In this document: piece by piece, positions 1 to 12,420 of the stretch
Numbering within the stretch: the stretch's first letter is position 1
Layout: each line of letters begins with the position of its first letter
Notes under the pieces: model-generated
What the model saw: the letters and a program-made list of their open reading frames with translations, nothing else
The model's database searches: none
What the model was told of the DNA's origin: nothing
Translations under genes and position numbers: made by a program
Assembly: GCA_022702705.1 (NCBI GenBank)
Contig: CM040426.1
Coordinates: 79,011,877-79,075,876, forward strand
Source: Papilionanthe hookeriana x Papilionanthe teres
Taxonomy: Eukaryota; Streptophyta; Magnoliopsida; Asparagales; Orchidaceae
DNA length: 64,000 bases
Direction of reading: 5' to 3'

Positions 1-230
1 CCATTTTGCTCTAGTCAAATTTCATTTATCATTCTATTATATTCTCAAGCATAAATTTGGAGCTCATAACAAGGTGGCATATGCTTCAAGTCAAAGTCAT
101 TTGTTGCTCACACCACTTTAAATAATGTTGTTAGGATTTGAAATTGTGAATGAACTCCATCTGAAAGAAGGGAGTGATCCTTCTTTTGCAAATGAGGCCA
201 TGCAATATGAAAAGGTATGTAGGAACATTT
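1..230 (+). pseudogene. Ty3/gypsy polyprotein scrap (RNase H/integrase junction)
   Basis: A broken plus-strand frame reads KHKFGAHNKVAYASSQ, then after a stop LLGFEIVNEL. This matches the end of the RNase H region of plant Ty3/gypsy pol (the family has a KHK..G..N.VADALSR motif, then a line naming 'GFE..KELY'). It is cut by the window edge and carries a stop near 125. I see no LTR next to it. The family assignment is by motif only. Confidence 0.5.
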
Positions 231-800
231 AAAAACTTGTTTTTGGTTTGTTCTAAAACCAAATTTAATTCCCAACAGGAGGATTCTATGACATTTTTTC
301 TATTTAGAACTACAAAGATTTAATGTTTTTTATATACATAAGTTTTTTTTTTTATTAATTCTTTGATATTTTTATAAACAAAAATGGAAAATGACTTGTA
401 GTTCATGAACAACTATTCTTCTTTAAAGCTCGAGTTTTAAATTTTAAAATTATTCAGTCATATAGAGGAATAAAGTTTTAAAAGTGGGAGGAGTGTGAAG
501 CCTCAATTGAAAGACAATTTGTGGCCAAACTTTTCATACATTACCTAAATGTATGAGAAATTACCCCAAACTTAGTGGGGGTGTACTTCTCACTCTGTCC
601 ATCCCCATTTTATGCCGCTACTTACAATCACTTGCTTGTTTTCAGAACTGAACAACTCACTTTTAGCCACTTCCAATTACATCGAGAAGAGCATTTTTAT
701 GCTAAGTAAAGATTTAAATATCTAAAAATTTTTTAAATAGGCAAATAAGCAAGCTATAATGCTAATTATTTGTTTGTGTTTACACACACACACATATATA
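231..800. other. AT-rich spacer, no gene seen
   Basis: No sustained coding frame. It contains A- and T-rich runs and a short CA run at 782-793. It separates the gypsy scrap from the LINE remnant. Confidence 0.5.
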
Positions 801-2959
801 ATCATTTGTTTGTGTCCAGGGGCATTAAGCAAGGGGATCCTTTGTCCCCTTACATTTTCATACTAGCTTTTGATTATCAGTCAAGGTTGATTAACCATTC
901 ACAGCAGCAGTCACCCTATCTGAGATACTGCACGGATCAAGTCGTATTGTCTCTCATCTTGCATATGCGGATGATGTCATTTTGTTCACTAATGGGAGCA
1001 AAGCTGCTATTAGGAAGATTATGAAATTGTTGGACTATTTCCGAATGCTTCGGACTTTCATTCAATAAATCTAAATGCCGACTCCTTCCTAGCAACAAGT
1101 CGCCACTCTAACCGGGTTAACGAGGATTAAAGATCTCACTTGGTTTCTCCACTACTACTTATCCTCTCAACTATTTAGGATTCCCTTTGATCAAGGGCAG
1201 GAGGAAGCAATCCCACTTTGATGAGGTGGTGAAAAAAGTGACCTCCAAGATCCAATGTTGGACCACTTCATTTCTATCTAATGGGGGAAGATTGACCCTC
1301 CTCAAATCGGTTCTCACTACTTACCCCCTGTACATCCTTCAAATGATCAAGTTAAAAAAGAACACTCAAAGAATGTTGGAAGTGTCGTTCAATAAGTTCT
1401 TATGGGCTGGTCAACACAAACAACATCCATTGGACTTCTTGGAACAAGATGCTGCCATCCTACTGCCTACAGTGGATCGAGTTTTAAAAATTTAGCACAC
1501 ATGAGCCATATCTTCTACTGTAAGCATTGGGTTAGATTCAGACAGCAATGTTCTCTATGGGCAAGATTTATGAAAGGTAAATATTGTCCCATTTCTCATC
1601 CATCACTTGTGAATCCTAAATTGGGGGACTCTAGAAACTGGAAAGCTCTTCTCCAGGTTAAAGAGGCTGTTGAAACTCTTTTCATTGGGGATGTGGGTGA
1701 AGGCCAAATCAATTTTTGGCTTGACAACTGGTTGGGGAATCATTCCTTGAAGGAATATCAACCTATTAACTCTAGTATAATTAATGTATCTGCTGCTGGG
1801 TACATGGTAAGTGGAACCTCTCCAAGATTAGTGAGGTTAATTCCCCCACATTGTTAAAAGTATTTCGGATCTCCCTATCAATCATTCTGCTCCTGATAGA
1901 CTTATTACCAAAAATGGCTCCCATCAAAGTCTGTCCAAGTTTATTTATCACTCTCACTACCAATGGCAATCTACTGATTGGGGAAAAAGTGTTTGGAAAG
2001 CTAACATAACCCCATCCATGGCCTTCTTCTGTTGGAGGTTGTTTAGAAAATTCTTCCTACTGATGACATTTTAAAACTTAAAGGTATCAGAAGACCTTCC
2101 AGATGTCATCTATGCCGCTCTGCTGAGGAAAGCCTTATACACCTGATGTTGCATTCTCTAGAAGTGTTTGGGTTGCTGTACTTATAGGAGAACAACTGTT
2201 GGATCTTCTTATCAATTGGTCCAATCTTAATGACTGCTGGGATTCTTGGAAACATCATTCAAAAAAACATATTCCTTTCATTATCTTCTGGTTTATCTGG
2301 GTGGTCAGGAATGCTGCCAAGTACCAAACCCTTCTTGTCAGCTCTCATAAGATAAGCTTACACTGCCAGTCTATTATCAGAAAGTTGAATGGTTCATCTT
2401 CTATTTCACCTGGGAGGGTAAACCCTCTTGCTGTCCAGTTAGTTTTTTGGAGGGCCCCTTCACGACATTGGGTGAAACTAAACACTGATGGAAGTTACTC
2501 TAGTAGCAGGGCAGACATTGGTGGCCTTTGCAGGAACTTTAAAGGGCATTGTTTATGGTACTTTGCTGCTCCTATTGAGGCTCTAAATGCTCTTGAAGCT
2601 GAAACTGTAGCTGTCTTTTGGGGGCTGAAATTAGCTTTGGCTCTAAAGCTGAACAATATACATGTGGAACTGGATTGCTTACAACTCTTACACATCCTTC
2701 AACTGAAGACCTCCCCCCATGGTATCTGATCTATTGGATGAAAAAATTCAGCATCTGGCGGTTTCTACTCAGATCATCTGGTCTTATGTTCCTAGGGAAG
2801 GCAACAAACCGGCTCACCACCTTGCATATGAAGCTTCTTCCTCTCTATTACTTGTCATAATATACCATCCTCCTTTTTGTCTTTTTTGCTGAATGGGGAT
2901 TGTTTGGACATACCCCATCTTAGATGTAACCTTTCTTTTTTATCAATGAAATTGCCCTC

Positions 2960-2962
<3 letters not shown>
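801..2962 (+). mobile_element. L1-type LINE remnant: reverse transcriptase, zinc-binding region and RNase H
   Basis: A 5'-truncated non-LTR retrotransposon in several plus-strand frames. In order: RT palm motif GIKQGDPLSPYIFILAFD (about 819-872); the catalytic YADD, intact at 964-975; the RT thumb region with CWTTSFLSNGGRLTLLKSVL (1256-1315); the SLWARFMKGKYC block (1553-1590); a zf-RVT-like CHLCRSAEESLIHL stretch near 2105-2145; and an RNase H domain with KLNTDGSYSS (2479-2508) and a later VELDC. The order RT, zf-RVT, RNase H is usual for plant L1-clade LINEs. Frames change at about 1020, 1180, 1490 and 1850, so the element is dead. The 3' end is the typical TATCAATGAAATTGCC stretch at 2941-2956, followed by a TA microsatellite in place of a clean poly-A. 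Confidence 0.85.

Positions 2963-2963
<1 letters not shown>

Positions 2964-3044
<81 letters not shown>
2964..3044. repeat. (TA)n(GA)n compound microsatellite
   Basis: About 29 TA units pass directly into about 11 GA units. It sits at the 3' end of the LINE remnant and may have grown from its tail. Confidence 0.95.
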
Positions 3045-3047
<3 letters not shown>

Positions 3048-4476
3048 GTCAGGTATCGTATAGAAGATCAAATCATCAACTACACTTCAATTATCATCGG
3101 ATGCCTTTTATTGAAATCTTAGATTATTAGAAACAATATTTTAAAAAGGTGATAACCCGTTTGTTTTGTTTCTAATATTATGGTATTTAAGAGTGGTGGG
3201 TTGGTATATGGTGCTTTACCATTATAGTTTCACATATATTGTTTCAGTGTTTTGGAGCATTTTCTCCAGATTATTTGAAAGGTTCTACAAATTTAAAATT
3301 ACAATTATCTTTTCATGAAATCAAAATTATCCTTTTAGAAGTTGAACTTGACTTGGATGCTTTTACAATCATTTATTTTCTAATTTTAATAATAGAAAAA
3401 TGATTGATTTAGATCTTACATTTGAAGCTCATAGGCCCCTAGGATAATTGCAATTGAGATTGTACAAAGCACAAAACTTCAGTTGCCCAAATACCATGTG
3501 GCAGCAGAAAAACTTCTCCAATGGCTTTTTGAGCGACTGGACAAAGAAATAATCTCCTAAAAATCTATTTCACATTTCTGGAAGTGAGTGAGAATTGTAA
3601 CATTACTAATTTCAGTTCTTCCAATGTACTCAATGATAGGTACATAAATATTTTGTCTCTATTCTTGGAGGGGTCATTAGTGCTAAGCCAAAAAAATTCC
3701 AAACTTGCTCGCATGGCTTGTTAATGGTATACAGGGGAATTGTCGAGGTTCAAAAAATCTAGTGTTAAGATGATTTTAAATCCAGGAGCTGGATTTGACA
3801 AGGATATGGATTTCGTTAGTGTGGGTTTTTGTCAAATCCTTTATATTACTTATTAGAATATTACTTATTAGAAATGTTTATTTAACATGCCTACATGTAA
3901 ACCAGTTGCAACTTGCTCCTTTTTAATCATAACATTTTTGTTTATTTTTATTTTTATTATTATTAATTTTTTTAATGTTATGTTATTTCGCATTTAAATA
4001 ATGCTATTGAAGAATTTTAAAGGGACAGGCTTCTGTGCGTTGAATGATCAAGGGTGGGAAGAACACTATCTCCTTGCTCTTGGCAGCTTTAGATTTGTAG
4101 AGGTCTGGTGAAAGTTAAGGCTTTTCTTGTTACATATCAAAATGTTGTTTTTATTGGTGAGCTAAAGAGATTGTTTCAAAATCCTCTTTTCTATGGTTTC
4201 ATCTATTTTAACAAATGCTTGTAAAATTTTGTGGGACTTGTGAAGATTTTACTAAGAGCCCATTTGATTTTTTCGCCATCAAAAGTATACATAATGATAG
4301 AGTTTTCATTGAATGCAATAAAAAAACTCTGAGCCGGAATCTGCTCTCTTGTGCTGTTTCCAATATAGAATAAAATGTTTCAGTCAAAGCTTATGTTTAA
4401 CTCTTTTAATTAATGCAGGACTTACACAGTTCAATGAATCATCATGTAAGGATGAAATGGTAGTCGTGGAGTTATT
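3045..4476 (+). other. Non-repetitive spacer with two coding-like plus-strand stretches, gene not recognised
   Basis: Two short stretches look coding. 3436-3558 reads 40 residues to a TAA, including KLQLPKYHVAAEKLLQWLFE, after a CATAG that could be an acceptor. From 4420, after TTAATGCAG, the frame GLTQFNESSCKDEMVVVEL runs into the copia insertion at 4477, and a compatible frame resumes at 9185. They may be decayed exons of an unidentified gene. The rest is AT-rich without signal. Confidence 0.25.
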
Positions 4477-4668
4477 TGTTAAGAACTGCAATTGAGATGG
4501 AGATGGAGAAGGGAAAGAGAAGAGACAATGGAAAATTGGTTAGGGTTTCAATTGCGTCAATCACTTCATTACAAGAATAAAGATAAATATATCTACAATA
4601 ATCAAGAAGACTAAACTACCCTTAAGTAGGGTAAAATAATAGAAATATAAAGAATATAATTTCTAACA
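4477..4668 (-). repeat. 3' LTR of the copia element
   Basis: Begins and ends TGTTAAG...TCTAACA on the plus strand, and pairs with 8993-9184 over its whole length. It lies next to the polypurine tract, so it is the 3' LTR of this minus-strand element. Confidence 0.92.
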
Positions 4669-4683
4669 TCCTCCCTCAAACTC
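4669..4683 (-). promoter_or_regulatory. Polypurine tract of the copia element
   Basis: On the minus strand it reads GAGTTTGAGGGAGGA directly before the 3' LTR, the usual primer for plus-strand DNA synthesis. Confidence 0.8.
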
Positions 4684-7600
4684 ACGATGCATCAAGGGGA
4701 ATCATCGAGAGTTTGCTAGTCAAAAAGCAAAAGCGTTGAGTGGAATGCGATCTTGTAAACAAGTCAGTAAGTTGCGTGGAGGAAGAAATATAGGGCAAAG
4801 TGATGGTGCCATGTTGAAAGTGATGATGAGTGAAATGAAAATCAATCTCAATATGTTTTGTGCGCTCATGAAGGGCTGAGTTGTGGTTAATTTGTATAGA
4901 ACTCTTGTTATCACAATGCATAGGACTCGGGCTAAAGAAAGAAACTCATATCAGCAAGTAACCAGCGCAACAAAACAATTTTTACAGTGGTGAGTGCCAT
5001 GACACGATACTCAATTTCGGTAGAAGAGAGAGAGACACCTGTTTTCTTCTTACTCTTCTAATAAATAAGAGAATCTCTTAGAAAAATACAAAATCCTGTG
5101 GTAGACTTATGATTGGTGGAATCACCACCCCAATCAGCATATGAGAAGGCACATAATTCCAACCAAGAAGATGCAGAAAAGAGAAGACTCTGAAATTGAG
5201 TGCCCCGAAGATAACGAAGAATGTGAAGACAGCTGCCCAATGAACTGTAGTAGGAGAAGCGACAAACTGACTAACAATATGTACTGCATAAGCAATATCA
5301 GGTCTAACGATGGTAAGATAGACCAAGCTTCCAAGAAGTGTACGATACAAAGTGGGATGGACAAAGGAACACCATCAGAAGAGGTACAATGAACATTAAG
5401 CTCAAAAGGAGTAGCAATTGTCCGAGTATCAGAGAGACAAGCTTGTTCAAGGATGGTGTCAATATACTTAGATTGGAAAAGAAGATAATCTCTAGGAGAA
5501 TGAACCACTTCAATCCCCAAAAAATATCGAAGAGTATCTAAATCTTTCATCTCAAACTATTGAGCTAATTGCAATTTCAACTTTGCAATCTCATTATTAT
5601 CATCCCCAGTAATAATCATGTCATCAACATATAAGAGAGTATGATACAACCATGGGAGGTACTCTCGAGAAACAAGGCAGTGTCATGTGAGCTTGAATGA
5701 AAACCAAGAGATGCAATCACAATAGAAAACTTTTCAAACCAAGCTTGAGGAGCTTGTTTAAGGCCGTAGAGAGTTTTCTTTAATTTACAAAATTCACCGG
5801 GATTATGAGAGGCACCTCGTGGAGGTACCATGTAAACTTCCTCTTGAATATCATCATTTAAGAATGCATTTTTAACATCCATTTTAGAGATATGCCACTG
5901 ATGAATGGATGCGACTGCAATAAAAGTATGAATAGTAGTCATTTTAGTAACATGAGCAAATCTTTCTTTATAATCCAGACCATACTGTTGAAAAAGTCCC
6001 TTAGCAACCAAACGAGCTTTATATCGCTCAGCTAACCATCATACTTGGTTTTGATCTTATACTATTTTTCTGGAGGAAGAGAGATAAGGTCCCAAGCATC
6101 TGGTCTTGTGCAAAGCAGAAAGTTCTTCTGTATAGCTTGCTACCAATGAGGATCAAAAACAGCCTCTTGATAGAAAGAAAGCTCAGACAAATTATGAATG
6201 GAGGTTAAAAAGGAAGCAAAAGAAGTAGAATAAGTGGAGTAAACAAAATCTAGCAATTTTGTAGACTTACGATCACGTTGAGGGTAATGAGGAAGAAAAA
6301 GATCCACAGTCACGAAGGTTCTTGGGGAGCAATAGGGATAGAGGGAGCATCAATATCTGCAGAACTACCAGTGTCAACCCTGCAAAGCTCAATATCAAAA
6401 TAATTTGGATGATGAATCACATGATGAGGTGCAATATATGTATCTAAGTGAAAATGATCAAATGGGATAAGATCAGACTTGGCTATGAGGAGGAATGGAG
6501 TAAAATGGTATATGCTCAAGAAATACAACATGACGTGAGACAAAAAATTTTTGAGTGATAGAATCATAACAACGATATCCTTTTTGACCATCATCATAAC
6601 CAAGAAAAATATAGATTGTCGAATGCGAAGACAATTTATTATGTTGTACATGAAGAAGAACAACAAAACAAGTAGAACCAAAAACTCTCAAAGCTGAATA
6701 ATCAGGATTATGACCATATAGTTTTTCAAAGGGAGACAAACCTGAAGTAACAGAAGATGAAGTTCTGTTAATAATATAAACTACAGTAAGAATAGTTTCC
6801 CCCTAAAATTCACTTGGAACAGAGCCAGACAAAAGAAGAGAACGAGCAGTTTCAACAAAGTGACGATGTTTCCTTTCAGCAACTACATTTTGTTCAGGAG
6901 CGTCAGTACAAGAAGTTTGAAGAAAAGTCTTGTCAGAGACAATTAATTCAGAAAATTTAGTAGAGGTATGTTCACCTCCCATATCATATCGAAAACACTT
7001 AATGACATCATCAAGTTGAGTTTTGACATATGCATGAAACATATGATAAACACTAGAAAATTTAGAACGATTTTTCATAAGATAAATCCAACCATAACTA
7101 GTATAGTCATCAATGAACGAGACATAATATCTAGATTCATCTTTGGTAAGAACGGGTGATGGAACCCATACATCAGAATGAACCAAGTTAAAATGTGCAA
7201 CAGAAAATGAAACACTTTTAGAAAATGGTAAAGCAGAAAATTTAGCAAGTTTACAACCACAATAATCAGAAATATCATGAGTTTGCAACTCGTCCAAAAC
7301 TCCTATAGAAACTAAGTATTTTAGACGAGAAGAAAAGACATGTTCAAGATGAGAGTGCCATAAATAAAGTTTAGAAGATGATGAACTCAAACAAAATGAT
7401 GACAGGTCAACAATGGAAGCTGCAACATCTGGAACTCTTAGTTCATTTAGAATATAAATTCCCTCTTGCCTACGACCTTTCCTAATCAACATTCTGGATT
7501 GCGGATCCTGCACATAACAAGAGGTGGAATAAAGTAAAACTGAGAAACTAGAATCACACAGTTGACCAACAGAAATAAGATTCAAAGTAAGATTGAGGAT

Positions 7601-8090
7601 ATAATAAACATTTGAAAAGAATAAATGTGGTGTGCATACAGACCCAATGCTAATGGAATAGGAGTGTCATCAGTTGTCATGACTGATACAGATGATACAG
7701 GATGTAAGGTTACAAATGAAGTAAAATCCAACGACATGTGATGAGAGGATCTAGAGTCAAGAATCCAAATGGAAGAAATACCCGATGAGTTAGAGGAAGG
7801 CAAACCTTTATTTGAGGAGGCATACATGATATGTGGTTGTGGGGCAAGAAACTTTTGAAACTGCTCAGCAAGAACAGCTACTGTAGAGCTCGAAGAATAT
7901 ACATGTCCAACACCAAGAGAGTTTGTCGGAGGAACAACAGCTGCAACATTTGATATTAGAGTCCTGAAGATTCTTGGATGCAACTGATTGAGTTGTTGTG
8001 TCTGTTGCGATTCGTTTAACAATTTTGGACATTGAGCTTTCCAATAACCATTTTGCTTACAAAAGCTACATTCATCAAAACCAACCTTTC
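4682..8090 (-). pseudogene. Copia gag-pol, multiply frameshifted
   Basis: On the minus strand: a zinc knuckle near 8029-8070 (CSFCKQNGYWKAQC, with Tyr where His is expected); protease near 7735-7770 (WILDSRSSHHMS, catalytic Asp kept, following Gly replaced by Arg); GAG-pre-integrase (WHSHLEHV...CGCKLAK); integrase 6803-7210 with all three acidic residues visible (SDVWVPSP, DMGGEH, AERKHRH); the later integrase part 6473-6739 (MSPFEKLYGHNPDY); RT 5616-6011 (DVKNAFLNDDIQEEVYM) with YVDD intact at 5620-5631 but reached only after a frameshift; RNase H 5058-5240 ([17 protein letters not shown]); and the C-terminal tail 4682-4921 (HCDNKSSIQINHN). At least four frame breaks mean it cannot give one polyprotein. 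Confidence 0.9.
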
Positions 8091-8980
8091 AATGAGATTT
8101 GCTTTTATTATGAGTAGCTCCAAAAACAGATTAATTATGAGTGGGGAGGATCCCTTTTTTTACATCCGCTTTCTTAGGTTGAGATTTGAGACGAATCTCT
8201 TCAGCTAATTACTCATTAACGATTGAGTCAACTGTTGAAAGTGTATGGCGATGTATAATTATTCCACAAAGCCCTTCAAATCATCTCGAAGAACCATAAA
8301 AAACTGAACCAAACGTTGTTCTTCTCTACGATCAGTGTATGGTTTAAAAGCTCGTAATTCTACAGATTCAGTAAGAGATAACTGATCCCAAATGTTAGTT
8401 ATGACACAATAAAATTCTTGGATGCTCATGTTATTTTATTGAAGAACACGAATATGTATCTCTAATTGATATTGATTTGCAAAATTTGACTGCACATATA
8501 ATCTTTCCAAATGATTCAAAACTTCTTTGGCAGTTTCATGTTTTGCTAATTGGACACCGATTGATTGTGAAACCGAGTTATTGATCCAAGGGATTATTTT
8601 TTAATTGTTTGCTTCCTATATTTCCAACATTTTTTCATATTTTCTGTATTTTTCTAGAAACATAACCCCACATTCTTTTGTCTATAAAAAAAATTTCAAT
8701 ACATAACTCCAATATGAGTAATTTTATTCATTTAATTGCATACTAATAGACTGAAGAGAATCATCTTTTTCACCAGCTATTGCTACTATTATCAATACAA
8801 AAAAGAAAATAAATAAATGGAAGATCAAATGCTAATAACAATAGATCACCCGAACAACTGCAATTGGGTCTATCACTGGAGATTGCAAATGACGCCGAAA
8901 ATTGGATCTATCGCTGGAGGCAGCAAAATAATCCAGAAACTGCAAATAGATCCTGAAAAACTATGAATGAATCAGAACTT
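8091..8980 (-). pseudogene. Copia gag N-terminal region, decayed
   Basis: This segment between the primer-binding site and the zinc knuckle has the place and length of copia gag. No frame stays open for more than a few dozen codons, so it is recognised by position rather than motif. Confidence 0.5.
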
Positions 8981-8992
8981 TCTCTGATACAA
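8981..8992 (-). promoter_or_regulatory. Primer-binding site of the copia element
   Basis: On the minus strand TTGTATCAGAGA follows the 5' LTR directly. It differs at two positions from the TGGTATCAGAGC usual for priming by initiator methionine tRNA. Confidence 0.75.
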
Positions 8993-9184
8993 TGTTAAGA
9001 ATTGCAATTGAGATAGAGAATGAGAAGGGAAAGAGAAGAGGCAATGGAAAAGTGGCTAGGGTTTCAATTGAGTCAATCACGTCATTACAATAGTAAAGAT
9101 AAATATATATACAACAAGCAAGAAGACTAAACTACTCTTAAGTATGGTAAAATAATAGAAATATAAAGACTATAATATCTAACA
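8993..9184 (-). repeat. 5' LTR of the copia element
   Basis: 192 bp, colinear with 4477-4668 without indels and with about 18 substitutions. The primer-binding site adjoins it. Confidence 0.92.
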
Positions 9185-9960
9185 TTTATCAAGCTACACT
9201 TCGTAACTTCCATTAAGTTGAGTGATTGTGCCGAAGTACTTTCTACTGCTCGACTTAATCTTATTCTTACTTCTGGTTCTTTCCTTCTGTAGAGCAGTGA
9301 CCACTTCTAGGTTTCTTCTTTTCGGAGTTCTTAAGACTGCTTAATATGATGACCTGTAACTGTAATCTTCTTGTAGTGTTAATCTTGTACATTGGTAACA
9401 TGTTTGCTTATCTGCTTTATATAAAATTGGGAAGTATTACGTAAATGAAGATGAGGTGCGAGAAAATGTAAAAGCAAGATGCAGCAGTCAGGTGCAAACT
9501 GCGCCTAGGGTCTAGCCTGTTAGACTATAAACTGCTAAAATTTTCATCCTTGATGCAAGAAAAACTGGTACCCTGCTTACTACATTCCGACTCTGTTCTT
9601 TTGCCCTTGGTCATTTATTTTTAGTTAAGCATCCATGTATGAGAGATTTATTGTGTAAATTTGCTTACACAGATCTGTTTTGTTGGTTTTTTTTTTTTTC
9701 TTTCTGTTCTAAGAGAAACTTTTGGGCAAGTGGTTTTGCCCTGTAAAATTGATTGTTAATTTCAACTTCTTGTTGACACCGACCTCTTTTTTATTCCAGA
9801 AGGAAAAAAGTACTCGATCTCATAGGCAAATTACATAGAAAAAAATAACTGCAGTATGTCAAAATTTTTTTGTTGATCACACTAATGATGAATGGAAATT
9901 ACAAGTCCATCTATTGAGTGCTAAAACTGAAAAATTGTAGTGACTTTGCAGCATCAGAAT
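9185..9960 (+). other. Spacer right of the copia element, no gene recognised
   Basis: The first ~110 bases can be read as IKLHFVTSIKLSDCAEVLS, in a frame compatible with the coding-like tract left of the element. The rest is T-rich with no domain seen. Confidence 0.25.
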
Positions 9961-10183
9961 AATGGTCTCTCGTCACTTGAAGGCAGTTCCATTGTTGCTC
10001 TTCTGTTCTTCTGGCCTAGAAATCGCTGACTTCACCATTTTCATTGTTTGCTTGCAATCAAAATGTCCCTTCAAACTCGAATCAACGGAACTCTGGACCC
10101 AAGGTTCACCTTTCATTTCAAGGTTATCTCTCACCTTGATGAATATTTTCTCCATCACCCTGATCTTCATTTTTGTTACTTCC
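9961..10183 (-). pseudogene. ZmPK1-like receptor kinase pseudogene, C-terminal end of the kinase domain
   Basis: The minus frame 10170 to 9973 contains VRDNLEMKGEPWVQSSVD, SLKGHFDCKQTMKMVKSAIS and EEQKSNNGT. This is the layout of kinase subdomain XI in G-type lectin receptor kinases of the ZmPK1 group (W...VDP.L.G.F...Q...MV..A..C.EE.R..RPTM). It lies directly left of the 5.3 kb element whose other side carries the preceding kinase part, so the two are halves of one gene. About 60 residues (the APE region to subdomain X) are missing between the halves. The Arg-Pro of the RPTM motif is lost. Clearly a pseudogene. Confidence 0.65.
10179..10183. repeat. Target-site duplication, left copy (CTTCC)
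   Basis: CTTCC just before TGTTGACC; the same five bases follow the other end at 15473-15477. Confidence 0.85.
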
Positions 10184-11053
10184 TGTTGACCTCACTTTTT
10201 GTCGAGGTTTAGTATTCCTCCTAGATTTAGGATTATAGCCTCAGGAGCTTCCCCGACGATCCTAGATTCCTAGCGATGGGACCCACCTCGTTTTAGAGTG
10301 TACGGAAGCCACTTCGTTACTCTTTGAAATCTCGTACGAGATTCCGTACCGCTGAGTCCATAGCCGGTCGAAATTGATGTCGGGAGTTCAAATTGAGTCC
10401 ACATAGGACCTCGGACATTAGGACGGCCTCGTGCACATCTTACACGCACCATTCGATCGATCGGACTCGAGTCGAGCTTTGCGACGATACCAAATTTTGA
10501 CGCAATTTTGACGCGCTCGTCGACGATGTTGCCCAGACGACCTCGGACGACGAAACGGACTGCGCCGATGCGTCCGGAATGTCGATTTCACCTAAAATTG
10601 ACATTCAATTTGCGACGATAGCCTGTCGGGGGAGAAATGGGTAAATTAGGGCTTAATTTAATAATAATTACAATATATATATATATTTATACATTTATAA
10701 ATTAAATCCTAAGCCCTAAACCCCCCATTCGGCCCACCTGCTTCTCCCCAGCACGCGCACTAGCTCCATGGAGGTTTCGACGAGCCTTCTCCCGCGCTCG
10801 ATACCGCACGCCTCTCGGCCCATCTCCTGCTCCTTGAGCCGCACTCGATCTCCCATCCCTTATCCCTGCGGGAGCAAGTTGCTCCCTGCGGCATTTTGTT
10901 CGGCGCGTGCGTTATCCCTGCGGCGTCTCGCGTGCGCAAGTGGCCCGAGCCTCTGCTGCTCATCTTTGCGGCATTTCCCTCCATCCTGCCGCACCTTCCC
11001 CGATCCTACTCGACTCCACAGGTAGGGAGCGGTCGTCCTTCTCCTCCTCTGCC

Positions 11054-11061
11054 TATATAAA
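11054..11061 (+). promoter_or_regulatory. Likely TATA box of the LTR-like element
   Basis: TATATAAA in CCTATATAAACCC at the end of a GC-rich stretch (10480-11040), followed by CT-rich sequence. This is the arrangement expected of a U3 promoter, and it sets the plus orientation. Confidence 0.55.
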
Positions 11062-12188
11062 CCCTATTTGAGGTGATATTGAGGGCTGGCCGAATTTTTA
11101 GAGGGGAGGTGCTGCTGGATTGAGCCTTGAACTCCTTATTCTCCTTGTTCTCTGCACCAATCGGTAACCCCTCTCTTTTCTTTGTTCCTTCTCGATCTTG
11201 CTTGAGGCGGCTACGGTTTGTATCGTGGGCTTGTTTTTCTTCCTGCTTAGTGTCTCGGCTGAGCATTCATGTGACATGGAATATTTCACTTACTTGCTTA
11301 AATGACTGTTTTCCTCTTTTCACCCCCTAGCATGCTAGTACGTTGTTACATTAAGGTTTAAGGGGGTGTTTCATTACTCAAAGCATGTGAAATATGGAAA
11401 TGTAAGTATATGGAAACTTTGGTTTCAATGACATGTTACTATCTCCCTATGTTCTTTATGTTTATAGCAAGTTCAAAATATTGGAAATGTGACTTTAGGA
11501 CCATGCTAACTCCTCTTGCAAGTATATTGGGATGTGTAATATAAGGCTTTTCATTCACTCTTACCTAGCATGAAATATTGGAAAGCTTAGTTCTTAATCA
11601 TTTCAATTTTCTTTGGCTCAAAAAAAGTGCATGCTAGAAGTGATGGAGAAAAGATTCTATGTTGTTCTTACTTAAAGCATATGCTAGTCTTTTCTTTTTG
11701 ATACATTAAAGGCATGGTTTTGAGGCAAAGAATAATCTCTTTTGCAAGCATGTTGAGAGGGATATTATAATAGTTTCTTTGCTTGCTTTGGTTTGGCATG
11801 AAGCATGGAAGGATTCATTTGGCTTCCTTTTTCTCAATAAGCATGTGGGCCTCGATTTTTGCCCTTTGCAACTTTTCTTTATAAAGAATGGCATGTTGGA
11901 AAGAAGCTTAGTTCAGTTGGAGAAGCTTCATGCTTCTTATATAAAACATGTTGTGGCCCTATGTTTGAAATATGTGGAAACTTAATTTTTGGGCTTCTTG
12001 CATTCTAGCCCTTCATGAAGCATGATTTATTAATTTGAAAGATTTCCATGTTCATTCTATACTCTCATTATTGCTAGCAAGCACATGGTGGTGAAGCTTT
12101 TAAAGGATATATACATGTGCTTCATTTTAATTGAGATTTCAAGGAGAGTTTGCTTCGACTTCTGTGTTGGCTTTGGATTTAATTATGG

Positions 12189-12420
12189 TTGGAGTCGGTT
12201 TTGGCTTTATACGGCTCGGTTTTGTTGAAATCTTGTTATAGCCTTTGCCTTGAACTTGATTCTAGCCGGATTTTCTTTGGCCTTGTAAGGCTTGGTTTTG
12301 TGGAGTCTTGTTGTATGCTTCGCTTTAAAGTTAATCTAAACTCGATTTTAGTCTTTCATGATTTAGTCTCTTGCTAGCTTCGCTATTTCTCCTATCTTAA
12401 TTTGGAGCTGGGCTTGCTTT
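12189..12420 (+). repeat. Imperfect tandem repeat, unit about 90 bp
   Basis: Two to three diverged units built around a GGCTCGGTTTTGTTGAAATC-like core and a later TTCTTTGGCCTTGTAAGG-like core, within LTR-like copy 1. Confidence 0.5.

Larger units (their letters stand above)
4477..9184 (-). mobile_element. Ty1/copia LTR retrotransposon, complete in outline, decayed
   Basis: A 4.7 kb element with 192-bp LTRs, TG...CA ends, a primer-binding site, a polypurine tract and all copia domains in the order gag, protease, integrase, RT, RNase H. By eye the LTRs differ at about 18 of 192 positions (roughly 9%), so the insertion is not recent. The flanking five bases are TTATT on the left and TTTAT on the right, an imperfect target duplication. 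It sits between coding-like tracts at 4420-4476 and 9185 onward, so it may have entered an exon. Confidence 0.92.

Noticed and set aside
2877..3122. 81-codon frame with Tyr-Ile and Glu-Arg runs
   Set aside because: Translation of the TA/GA microsatellite.
10768..11025. GC-rich open frames on both strands near the TATA box
   Set aside because: High GC lowers stop frequency; no family motif, and the area is the likely U3 promoter of the LTR-like element.
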